From positions 227,614 to 291,613 of the forward strand of contig JBBRPP010000003.1 of the NCBI GenBank assembly GCA_038227995.1: DNA of 64,000 nucleotides, written 5' to 3'. The notes beneath the pieces are model-generated. The model made no database searches, had not been told where the DNA came from, and saw only the letters and a list, made by a program, of their open reading frames with translations. This DNA is from WLMZ01 sp038227995 (GTDB lineage Bacteria > Actinomycetota > Acidimicrobiia > Acidimicrobiales > Ilumatobacteraceae). Made by a program: the position numbers and the translations under genes. This document shows positions 56,996-63,932 of this stretch, one piece after another (the stretch's first letter is position 1; the number at the start of each line of letters is the position of its first letter).

Positions 56996-57205
56996 TCAGG
57001 GGCTGGGTCGGATGGCGGTCAGCGCATCGCGAAGTAGGTCGAGGTGAGCGACGTGCCGGGCGGTTTCGTCGATCATGTGGACGAGGACCCAGCGAACCGT
57101 TGACCGGTCCTCGCCCGAACGACGGAACCATCGCGACACCCCCAGCGAGTCGCAGTGCGCGACTGCAACCCGACTGCGCTCGCATGCTGAGACGTAGGCC
57201 AGCCG
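56996..57205 (-). pseudogene. C-terminal remnant of a DinB-superfamily (DUF664) protein
   Basis: About 69 codons ending at TGA 56996: AYVSACERSRVAVAHCDSLG, then RSTVRWVLVHMIDETARHVA and HLDLLRDALTA, the typical end of DUF664 DinB-like thiol S-transferase-fold proteins with the conserved H-M-I-x-E-x-x-R-H. The N-terminal two thirds are missing and no start codon fits. The rest of the 56932-57502 gap holds repeat copy A and no gene. Confidence 0.7.
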
Positions 57206-57344
57206 ACGTTCCCGTCGACGGCGCCGCCCGGAGTGAGAAGCATCGCATGATCCGGGTCGTCGGCGCCCGGTCGGTCCGACGGGGGAGGCATCTGCGATCC
57301 GAGCAGCCGCACGTGCCACCTACCGCCGGGTACGGGACGCGCCG

Positions 57345-57412
57345 GATGCGCCGTTCGGGGCGCTTCGCTGCCGTCGATAGCGGCGTCGTTCTGCACTGTG
57401 TGTTTTGTGCGG
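57345..57412. repeat. Dispersed two-hairpin element, copy A
   Basis: Shares gcgccgttc, a 31-nt spacer and gttctgc with copies at 58070, 61366 and (weaker) 63808. The first hairpin is GCGCC with GGCGC; the second is degenerate here. Located between the DinB remnant and the antitoxin gene. Confidence 0.6.
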
Positions 57413-57501
57413 CTGACGGATGGTGACGACAGCAAGGCTGCCGGTCGCCCGTTGTCGAACGACGGTTGCCCGGTGGCGCCTGTCGTGGCACAATTGTAGC
57501 C

Positions 57502-57780
57502 ATGAGCACTGAAGCGCTTCGAACGGTCAAGGACCGTTTCTCCGAGTACGTCGACCGTGTCGAGAACGAACATGAACGCGTCGTCGTCACGCGCAACGGC
57601 CGGCCGGCGATCGTGCTCATCAGCACCGATGATCTGGCCAGCCTCGAAGAGACGATCTCGGTGCTCAGCGACACCGACGCGATACGGGCGCTACAGGCGG
57701 CCGAGGCTGCGGTCGCGGCCGGTGATGTCGTGCGTGGAGCCGATGCCGTTCGAGCGCTTCGACCCCCGAGACAGCGTTGA
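57502..57780 (+). CDS. Phd/YefM-family antitoxin
   Basis: 92 aa. MSTEALRTVKDRFSEYVDRV then ERVVVTRNGRPAIVLISTDDLASLEET is the Phd/YefM DNA-binding fold; the C-terminal alanine-rich helix neutralises the toxin. ATG 57502 is 5 nt after the palindromic caattg. The stop overlaps the toxin's TTG start (TTGA). Confidence 0.9.
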   Translation: MSTEALRTVKDRFSEYVDRVENEHERVVVTRNGRPAIVLISTDDLASLEETISVLSDTDAIRALQAAEAAVAAGDVVRGADAVRALRPPRQR

Positions 57781-58052
57781 CGTCGTCCGGCTACGACCTG
57801 GTCGTCGCCGGTCCGGCCGCACGCGCTATCGGCGAGGAGCTGCCCGAAAGCGTCGCTGCCGCTGTGATCGACTTCATCACCGGGTCCCTTCTCGACAACC
57901 CGCAGCGAGTCGGCCGTGCGCTCCGTAACGAACTCGCCGGTATCCACAGTGCGCGACTCGGCACGTTCCGCGTCCTGTATCGCATCAACCAAGAACAGCG
58001 CGAAGTCACCGTTCTCCGGGTCGATCACCGACGGGATGTCTACCGAACCTGA
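57777..58052 (+). CDS. RelE/ParE-family toxin
   Basis: 91 aa from TTG 57777. YDLVVAGPAARAIGEELPES, FITGSLLDNPQRVGRALR, LAGIHSARLGTFRVLYRIN and VTVLRVDHRRDVYR match RelE: the R-x-G-x-x-R-V-x-Y block and C-terminal H-R-R-D-x-Y carry the usual catalytic basic and aromatic residues of ribosome-dependent mRNA cleavage. Followed within 20 bp by repeat copy B. Confidence 0.9.
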   Translation: MTSSGYDLVVAGPAARAIGEELPESVAAAVIDFITGSLLDNPQRVGRALRNELAGIHSARLGTFRVLYRINQEQREVTVLRVDHRRDVYRT

Positions 58053-58069
58053 CCGTGACGCCGGACGCA

Positions 58070-58136
58070 GAAGCGCCGTTCTGGCGCGATCAGTCTCGGC
58101 ACTCATGTCGTTGTTCTGCACCGCGCGTTATGCGCT
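58070..58136. repeat. Dispersed two-hairpin element, copy B (best formed)
   Basis: Hairpin 1: GCGCC-GTTCT-GGCGC at 58073-58087; 25 nt; gttctgc; hairpin 2: GCGC-GTTAT-GCGC at 58123-58135. Both loops are GTTNT. Lies just after the RelE stop; the rest of the 58053-58240 gap shows nothing else. Confidence 0.65.
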
Positions 58137-58239
58137 CTCTCCATTCAACTCGCGGCGAATCACCGATCCTGGCCGCATCACAAGGGCCATTCGACACACG
58201 GCTGTCGTCAACGACGGCCGCCGCACAACCGGGTGCTTC

Positions 58240-59079
58240 CTACGGCTGCACTCGCTGCTCGTCGAGTGTGACCGCCAAGCCTTCGAAGCGAGCGCGAAAG
58301 CTCATCGCCACATCTCTTGTCGCGAGCATCGTGGTGCGTCCGGTCGTTGTCTGGAGCGCAACTGCTCGGCGAATGACCTCCGCATCGCTGTCCGGATAAC
58401 GGGTGTACGGTCCCCTTGGGTCTTCGAGAACGCAGATGTCGACGCCGTTGACGCTAGGCAGGGGCTGACTCAGCGACATGTCGGCGAGCGGCGAATACAA
58501 GGTGGTGAGCCGCTTCAGGGCCTCACGCGCGGATGTGTCGACGCCCTTCGGTCCTCGGTCCTTCAGGTTGTCCAACTGATCGACGACGATCATTGGCACG
58601 ACGAGTCGGATGCCTCGGATGGCGTCGATTCCCAGACGGGCATGCCAGTCGGTCTCGTCGAACGGCGCCGCCTGGTTGATGAACATGCTCGTGTCGAGGA
58701 TGACGAGATAAGCAGGAGGGATGTATCGAACGGGGTTACCGATCGGGATCCGTTGCTGCCATCGGTTCCTCCATGCGTCGATCTGCTCCGTCTCTGTGCG
58801 CCAGCGCAGCTGGGCCGCTTCGAGTTCCCCGAGCGCCGGCGCAGTGAGTCCAAGCGCTTCGATTGCTCGGTGAAACCGTTCGGTCAGGACGAGCCGATCG
58901 ATCTCCGATGGGGGCAGCAGAAAACGCAGCTGACTCTCAGCTGCGAAGGCCCATTCCATCAGCGCTTGGTGGGGCCCGTATTGCGATCGCTTGTTGCCGA
59001 TGTCCATCTGGATATCGCGGAACAGGCGCACCGAATCTTCGTTCAGCAGGCAACCAGGCAGTAGCTCGATCACGATCAC
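58240..59079 (-). CDS. PIN-domain protein (putative ribonuclease), third gene of DUF4062 operon
   Basis: 279 aa. The N-terminal 120 residues are helical and unrecognised. The C-terminal domain is PIN-like: LVILDTSMFINQAAPFDE with the first Asp, VVPMIVVDQLDNLKDRGPKG, DSDAEVIRRAVAL and MLATRDVAMSFRARFEGL, giving four acidic positions for metal-dependent RNA cleavage. GTG 59079 overlaps the previous stop (GTGA). No small antitoxin lies next to it, unlike VapBC; its partners are the two genes upstream. Confidence 0.8.
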   Translation of the reverse strand: MIVIELLPGCLLNEDSVRLFRDIQMDIGNKRSQYGPHQALMEWAFAAESQLRFLLPPSEIDRLVLTERFHRAIEALGLTAPALGELEAAQLRWRTETEQIDAWRNRWQQRIPIGNPVRYIPPAYLVILDTSMFINQAAPFDETDWHARLGIDAIRGIRLVVPMIVVDQLDNLKDRGPKGVDTSAREALKRLTTLYSPLADMSLSQPLPSVNGVDICVLEDPRGPYTRYPDSDAEVIRRAVALQTTTGRTTMLATRDVAMSFRARFEGLAVTLDEQRVQP

Positions 59080-59858
59080 CAACCAAACCGTGGATCAAAC
59101 GACCCCTCGAATGGACCACGGTTCGCCATGTCACGACGACTCGTCGAGCCGAAGGTGTTCTCGATTCGCTCCGCGATCTCGTTGATCAATGCGCCCGGCT
59201 CGATCTCGTCGACCTCCCAGTGATGCAGCGCGTGAGTCTCGAGCGCGACTCGATGGTCGCTACGAAAGTCGTCGGGCTCCAACCATCCCTCCGCGAACCC
59301 TCCGAGCGCGGCACCGCCACAGGAGCGCACCGCGACGGTCACTTCCCACGGTCCGACAATGCCCCAGCGCTCGGCGACGAGTCTTTGGAGATCGAGCGCG
59401 ACCCATGCGATGGCCACCATGTGCCGCAATGAAAAGACGTGGAGAGTTCGTTCGCCGCGTTGCCAACTGAGGGTCGCAGCGGCGGCCTCGATGCCGCCGT
59501 GGCGGTGGAGAGCGATGTAGCGACGCCAAGGCGCGTCGTCCCTGTAGACCGCCGCGGATACCAGCGCCTGAGACGTGGATCGCCAACGGTCTCCCCAAGG
59601 AACTTGCTGGCCTGGGTACGGGCTCGGCCGGGTCTCTTGAATCCAGTTGACGGTGGTGCTGTCGAAACGGATCGGGCTCGAGAACGGATCTGGAGGCAGA
59701 ACAACCACTCGGATGTCGGGCGTTTCAGCGACGGACGAGAGACCACCGAGCGCGAACTCCTCGTCGATGGAGTCGGTGAGATGAAGCGGGGTTCGGTAAC
59801 GCTCCCAGCACGCGCGCCGACGACGAGCGTCCCGCTCTCCTGCGTCCGAGGCCGTCAC
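59076..59858 (-). CDS. Unrecognised protein, middle gene of DUF4062 operon
   Basis: 260 aa from GTG 59858, overlapping the DUF4062 stop (GTGA) and the PIN start. Charged N-terminus (AGERDARRRRACWERYRTPL), then mixed alpha/beta: DIRVVVLPPDPFSSPIRFDS, DAPWRRYIALHRHGGIEAAA, LHVFSLRHMVAIAWVALDLQ, WEVTVAVRSCGG. The W-R-R-Y-I-A-L-H-R-x-G-G-I-E block looks like a conserved core, but I cannot name the family. Probably a nucleic-acid- or nucleotide-sensing partner, by context only. Confidence 0.72.
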   Translation of the reverse strand: MTASDAGERDARRRRACWERYRTPLHLTDSIDEEFALGGLSSVAETPDIRVVVLPPDPFSSPIRFDSTTVNWIQETRPSPYPGQQVPWGDRWRSTSQALVSAAVYRDDAPWRRYIALHRHGGIEAAAATLSWQRGERTLHVFSLRHMVAIAWVALDLQRLVAERWGIVGPWEVTVAVRSCGGAALGGFAEGWLEPDDFRSDHRVALETHALHHWEVDEIEPGALINEIAERIENTFGSTSRRDMANRGPFEGSFDPRFGW

Positions 59859-60955
59859 CGCTGCTGCCTCCTCAGGAGTGCAGTGAGGTCCTCGGAGATT
59901 CGGTCGGCTTCGTGAATGAGTGAGCTGCGGCGCCGGCGCGCCGGGTTCGGCGCGACCGGCTCAATTTGGGTGCTCCTGCCCATCGTGGCCGAGTTCGAGC
60001 TCGCAGCGGCTTCTGCTCGCGTGCGCCATGGCATGTATCCGGCGTCGAGCATCATTGCCATCGCCAGGACGTCCGTGACTCTGTGCATTGGATCGACCCG
60101 ATCGAGAATCCATCCGGCGAATCGCAGGGCTCGCGTCAGACCTGCGCGAACGTCCTCTTCAATCACGCTGGGTATCTCCGAGCGACCCTGACGCGACATC
60201 GCTGGCTGAGCCACCACGATCGTGCCGTCCTCTTTGAGGGCGACGCTTGCACGATCCTGCACGACGAAGAGGCCGTCGCCGTCAAGCCTCGTTTGCGTGG
60301 CCGAGTCGGCGCTCAATGTGGCGTTCTCCCCGAACATGCCTTCTTGTTGAAGCGCACGCGCAAGAGCGGGATCTTCGATCTCGGTCGGTCGCAGGATCTG
60401 CCGATGGGGACCCGTGACGACCACCAGCACGAGCGAAGCGCTCCCACCGAAGCCGCCCCGTGAGACGGGCAGCGCCGCCTGGGCCCGAGCTCTCATCTCG
60501 CCCTCATCCGCTGCGCCCGCCGCACTGGCGACGTCCAAATCGTGGAGTTCCGCCGCGACCTTCTCCCGGAGTTCGTCCGCCGTCATGAAGCTGCCGCGGA
60601 ACCGTCCGGTTGCCCACTTCTGCACCTCTGCGACGAATTCCTCCTGGCGAGCCTCCCGTTCTGCGACCTGCTCGACGAACACCAGGATCGGTTTCTGCTC
60701 GCGAACCGCCTCCTGCCACTCCTCCTCCGTGGCCGAAACACCAGACGGCTGAACGGCTCCGTAGGCCGACCCCAGCAGCAGCACCACGACGTCAGATGCG
60801 CGGACAGCCGCGAGACAAGCCTGCTGAGGTGTGTCCGGCCGAGCACCGAAGTCCTCGGCGCGCAGGATTTCACCTCGAACCGAACGCACCGCTGAAGCCA
60901 CCGCCTCGCGCTGAGGGCCGTAGTTGCTGATGAGCGACGAGATGAACACTTTCAC
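59855..60955 (-). CDS. DUF4062-domain protein, first gene of operon
   Basis: 366 aa. The N-terminal 95 residues KVFISSLISNYGPQREAVAS, EDFGARPDTPQQACLAAVRA, SDVVVLLLGSAYGAVQPSG and EEWQEAVREQKPILVFVEQ are a DUF4062 domain, a TIR-like Rossmann fold often found in defence and conflict proteins. The rest is helical, with a long C-terminal region rich in Arg and Ser. GTG 60955 lies directly after GGAAGG; GTG 60949 is better spaced and would start at VFISS. Lead gene of a three-gene chain with GTGA overlaps. Confidence 0.82.
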   Translation of the reverse strand: MKVFISSLISNYGPQREAVASAVRSVRGEILRAEDFGARPDTPQQACLAAVRASDVVVLLLGSAYGAVQPSGVSATEEEWQEAVREQKPILVFVEQVAEREARQEEFVAEVQKWATGRFRGSFMTADELREKVAAELHDLDVASAAGAADEGEMRARAQAALPVSRGGFGGSASLVLVVVTGPHRQILRPTEIEDPALARALQQEGMFGENATLSADSATQTRLDGDGLFVVQDRASVALKEDGTIVVAQPAMSRQGRSEIPSVIEEDVRAGLTRALRFAGWILDRVDPMHRVTDVLAMAMMLDAGYMPWRTRAEAAASSNSATMGRSTQIEPVAPNPARRRRSSLIHEADRISEDLTALLRRQQR

Positions 60956-61069
60956 CCTTCCAAGTCTGCCAGGAGGGTGAGCTTCAGCGGATCTCAGGTC
61001 GGTCGGTCCTCGGCTTCGTCGCGGCCGGCGCCCTCCTGGGCCGCTCCGGTCGAGCGGAGTCGTGCGACA

Positions 61070-61325
61070 TCAAGCCCTTCGAGGACTCGTCGAACGCAGC
61101 TGCGGCATGAAGGTGTTGGCGACGGGTTCGGCGGCGCGGTGCATCGTGGGCATCACGTGGGAGTACGTCTGCAGTGTGATCGCGACGTTCGAGTTCCCGA
61201 CGCGTTCCTAAACCACGCGCCGCTGGACGCCGTGGTGCAAGCCGCGATCGTCGCCCACGTGTCACGAAGGGCCGTGCACCCGAATCGGTGGCATCTCGTG
61301 CCGGGCGACCGCCCGTCGGAAACGC
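61070..61325 (-). pseudogene. Decayed tyrosine recombinase (phage integrase), C-terminal part
   Basis: Minus strand: FRRAVARHEMPPIRVHG in one frame, then LRDTWATIAACT in another (61255-61266; the active-site R-H-x-x-W is R-D-T-W), then back to the first frame for ERVGNSNVAITLQTYSHVMP, with the Tyr nucleophile at about 61166. An in-frame TAG sits at 61208-61210, and the frame ends at TGA 61070. Two compensating frameshifts plus a stop mean it is dead. The N-terminal two thirds are absent. Nothing else is seen in 60956-61480 but repeat C. Confidence 0.8.
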
Positions 61326-61365
61326 TTGATATACCCGGGATGAAAAGGAGGTGTCCTCGGATGCC

Positions 61366-61432
61366 GAGGCGCCGTTCTGGGGGCTTGCGCGACGGCAATG
61401 GTGGCGACGTTCTGCGCCGCGCGTTCTGTGCT
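61366..61432. repeat. Dispersed two-hairpin element, copy C
   Basis: gcgccgttc at 61369, 31 nt, gttctgc at 61409, then gccgcgcgttctgtgc. The second hairpin GCGC-GTTCT-GTGC forms with one G-T pair; the first is imperfect. Next to the recombinase remnant. Confidence 0.6.
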
Positions 61433-61479
61433 GTTTGTTCGGGTCGGGTGGAGTGGTGACGCCGGGTGATCGGGTCTCG

Positions 61480-62136
61480 TCAGCCGGCGATCGTTGCTGC
61501 GAATTTTGAGTGGAGGTCGTCGTCGTTGATCGTCGACAGGGTGTGGTCAGCGGTCGCGGGTCGGTTCCGGTGGGTAGGGATGGCGTTGTCGACGAGAAGG
61601 GTTGCGATGGCTGCGGCGGTGGCGAGGGTTTCGGTGTCGAGGACTCGGGTGCGGGCTGTGGCGCCGTCGAGGAGCAGCGCGAGTTGCTCGCCGAGGCGCT
61701 CGGGGTTGGCGGCGCCAGCGTCGCGGGCGGTTTCGATGAGGCGGGCGGCGAAGGCCGTCTTGTAGTCGCGGGCGTAGATGCGTGCCGGGTGATTTGGGTC
61801 GGGGATCTCGACGGCTGCTGCGATGAACGGGCACAAGGGGGCGTGGACGTCGAAAGCAGCGAGGAGTCGTTCGCGTGGCGTGAGGTCGGTGCGGTCGAAG
61901 ACTTCGGGCATGACATCGGGGTCGAAGCGGCGGAGGTTCTCGGCGATCAGCGCATCCTTGCCGGCGAAGTGTTGGTACAGCGTGCGCTTGGAAACGCCGG
62001 CGACTGCGCAGATCTGGTCGATTCCGGTGGAGTTGATGCCTTGGTCGCGGAAGAGCTGTTGCGCGGCGCTGAGGATGCGTTCTCGTGCGCCTCGGCCGCG
62101 CCGCACACCCTGAGGGCCCTTCTCCAACTCGGTCAC
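61480..62136 (-). CDS. TetR-family transcriptional regulator
   Basis: 218 aa from GTG 62136. HTH: RERILSAAQQLFRDQGINST, IDQICAVAGVSKRTLYQHFAGKDALIAENL, then a helical ligand domain. Divergent from the SDR and F420/NADP reductase genes, which it probably represses; repeated 14-mers in the gap are the likely operators. Effector unknown. Confidence 0.92.
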   Translation of the reverse strand: MTELEKGPQGVRRGRGARERILSAAQQLFRDQGINSTGIDQICAVAGVSKRTLYQHFAGKDALIAENLRRFDPDVMPEVFDRTDLTPRERLLAAFDVHAPLCPFIAAAVEIPDPNHPARIYARDYKTAFAARLIETARDAGAANPERLGEQLALLLDGATARTRVLDTETLATAAAIATLLVDNAIPTHRNRPATADHTLSTINDDDLHSKFAATIAG

Positions 62137-62161
62137 AAGCCGATCCTAACTCGAATTTGGT

Positions 62162-62232
62162 ACCGATCGGTGTACGTAGGTTGCGTAGTGCTGCGTCGGT
62201 CGATACGTTCTGGACACAGATCAGTGTACATA
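62162..62232. promoter_or_regulatory. Paired TetR operator candidates
   Basis: GATCRGTGTACRTA occurs at 62165-62178 and 62219-62232. The first copy overlaps the perfect palindrome ACCGATCGGT (62162-62171); the second includes GTGT-ACATA-ACAC. One copy lies by each divergent gene start, suiting repression in both directions. Confidence 0.55.
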
Positions 62233-62259
62233 ACACCGACAGAATCGAATGGAGTCCTG

Positions 62260-62994
62260 ATGGGAAAGCTCGATGGCAAAGTTGCCGTGATCACCGGAGC
62301 GACAAGCGGAATGGCGCTGGCCGGCGCGAAGTTGTTCGTCGACGAAGGGGCCCGCGTGTTCATCACGGGCCGACGGCAGGACGCGCTGGACGAAGCCGTC
62401 GAGCAGATCGGCCGCAACGCGACCGGTGTGCAGGGCGACTCGGCCAACCTCGCCGATCTGGACCGCTTGTTCGACACGGTCAAGCGGGAGGCGGGCTCGA
62501 TCGACGTGTTGTGGGCAAGCGCCGGGACCGGCGAGCAGGGCAAGCTCGGCGAGATCACCGAGGAGCACTTCGACGCCGCCTTCTCGCTCAACGCGCGCGG
62601 CACGTTCTTCACGGTCCAAAAGGCGCTGCCGCTGTTGAACGACGGGGGTTCGATCTTCATGACCGGGTCGAACGCGTCACTCCGCGGCTACCCAGATTGG
62701 AGCGTGTACGCAGGGAGCAAAGCCGTGCTCGCGGCCTACGCACGGGTGTGGGTGTCCGAGTTGAGGGACCGCAAGATCCGAGTGAACGTCCTCATCCCCG
62801 GCTCGGTCGTCACCCCGAAAATGGAGGAAGTGCTGTCCCCCGATCTGAAGGCTCAGTTCGAGTCCGTGATCCCACGACGAGAGATGGGTCGCCCACACGA
62901 GATCGCTTCGGTCGCACTGTTCCTCGCCTCGGACGACTCGAGCTACGTCAACGGCGCGGAACTGGTCGTCGACGGCGGCACCACGATCATCTGA
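62260..62994 (+). CDS. Short-chain dehydrogenase/reductase
   Basis: 244 aa, classical SDR: VAVITGATSGMALAGAKLFV, VLWASAGTGEQGKLGEI, FMTGSNASLRGYPDWSVYAG with SKAVLAAYARVW (Ser, Tyr, Lys), NVLIPGSVVTPKMEEVL, VNGAELVVDGGTTI. The loop TGATSGMAL has Met-Ala in place of the usual I-G. ATG 62260 after GGAGTCCTG. Begins a two-gene unit under the divergent TetR regulator. Confidence 0.91.
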   Translation: MGKLDGKVAVITGATSGMALAGAKLFVDEGARVFITGRRQDALDEAVEQIGRNATGVQGDSANLADLDRLFDTVKREAGSIDVLWASAGTGEQGKLGEITEEHFDAAFSLNARGTFFTVQKALPLLNDGGSIFMTGSNASLRGYPDWSVYAGSKAVLAAYARVWVSELRDRKIRVNVLIPGSVVTPKMEEVLSPDLKAQFESVIPRREMGRPHEIASVALFLASDDSSYVNGAELVVDGGTTII

Positions 62995-63060
62995 ACGCCC
63001 AGCCAGTCCCCACCTGCAACAACCCACAACCAACTCATCGACAACAAAGGACGAAACCAC

Positions 63061-63678
63061 ATGACAACCATCAGCATCATCGGCTCGGGCAACATGGCCA
63101 ACGCCATCGGCACCCGGGCGACCAAGCACGGCCACACCATCGAGATCATGAGCCGCAACACGACCGCAGCCCAAGCGCTCGCCGACCAGATCGGCGACGG
63201 AGCGACCGTTGGCACCTACGGGACCCAGCCCGCTGGTGACATCGTCATCCTCGCCGTCCTCTACGCGGGCGCCGTCGACGTGATCGCCCACTACGGCGAC
63301 ACCCTGGCCGGCAAAACCCTCATCGACATCACCAACCCGTTCAACGCAGACGGCACCGGACTCGTCACCACCCCGGGCAACTCGATGTCCGAACAGATCG
63401 ACGCCGCCGCACCCCAGGACGCACATGTCGTCAAGGCGTTCAACACCATCCTCGGCGGAGTCATCGCCAAGGACACGCCGATCGACGTGTTCTTCGCCGG
63501 CGACAACGCCGACGCAAAAGGACGTGTCAACGCGTTCCTCAAGAGCCTTGACATGCGCCCTTTCGACGCCGGAGCACTCGGAATGGCCCATGCCCTCGAA
63601 TGGGCTGGCATCCTCCTCGTGGGTCTGGCACGAAACGGCGCCGGCTTCGACCTCGCCCTCGGCGCCAAAATCCCCTGA
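63061..63678 (+). CDS. NADPH-dependent F420 reductase-like protein
   Basis: 205 aa. TTISIIGSGNMANAIGTRAT is the NADP Rossmann loop, IEIMSRNTTAAQALADQ binds the ribose phosphate, with LIDITNPFNADGTGL, KAFNTILGGVI and GMAHALEWAGILLVGLA, the pattern of F420H2:NADP oxidoreductases and related NADP-binding proteins. It follows the SDR by 66 bp. Could recycle cofactor for it; inferred. ATG 63061 after AAAGGACG. Confidence 0.86.
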   Translation: MTTISIIGSGNMANAIGTRATKHGHTIEIMSRNTTAAQALADQIGDGATVGTYGTQPAGDIVILAVLYAGAVDVIAHYGDTLAGKTLIDITNPFNADGTGLVTTPGNSMSEQIDAAAPQDAHVVKAFNTILGGVIAKDTPIDVFFAGDNADAKGRVNAFLKSLDMRPFDAGALGMAHALEWAGILLVGLARNGAGFDLALGAKIP

Positions 63679-63807
63679 GGATCCGCTCCTCGCCTGGCGC
63701 ACCCCGCTGGCCTCCGTCACCGAGGACCTATCCACCCGCCGACATCTGGGATTGAGGCCCGGCGATTGGCAGCTCTTCACCGAGACGCTCGACACTCAGC
63801 GAGCGCG

Positions 63808-63875
63808 GAAGCGCCGTTCGGGCGCGTCAGCGCACCTGCTGTTGGCGTGTAGATCTGCTCTGATGGCGCTCATCG
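63808..63875. repeat. Dispersed two-hairpin element, copy D (half)
   Basis: gcgccgttc at 63811 with hairpin GCGCC-GTTCG-GGCGC; the distal half no longer matches except atctgc near the expected place. Lies downstream of the F420/NADP reductase. The rest of 63679-63807 holds nothing recognised. Confidence 0.45.
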
Positions 63876-63908
63876 AAATTCCCCAGGTGTGTTCATCGAA
63901 TTTCCCCA
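63870..63908. repeat. Direct repeat resembling an IS terminus
   Basis: tcatcgaaattcccca (63870-63885) and tcatcgaatttcccca (63893-63908), 16-mers with one mismatch, 23 bp apart; caggtg and cacctg around the second are inverted. Multiple short terminal repeats of this kind occur at ends of IS21-type elements. IS identity is inference. Confidence 0.45.
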
Positions 63909-63932
63909 CCTGTGAGGCGGGTTGAGTGTAGG

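Noticed and set aside
56817..58121. Long minus-strand open frame (434 codons)
   Set aside because: It lies antisense to the lipoprotein end, the DinB remnant and the Phd/RelE pair, has Arg/Ser-rich low-quality sequence and no motif. High GC opens such frames.
58240..59079. Calling the PIN protein a VapC toxin
   Set aside because: It is twice the VapC length with an extra N-terminal domain, and its neighbours are a DUF4062 protein and a 260-aa protein, not a small antitoxin.
57345..63875. Interpreting the four repeats as a CRISPR array
   Set aside because: They are kilobases apart with genes between them, have no regular spacers, and no cas genes are present.
57345..63875. Calling the repeats integron attC sites
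   Set aside because: The gtt cores resemble attC boxes superficially, but the paired RYYYAAC/GTTRRRY boxes and an integron integrase are not seen.
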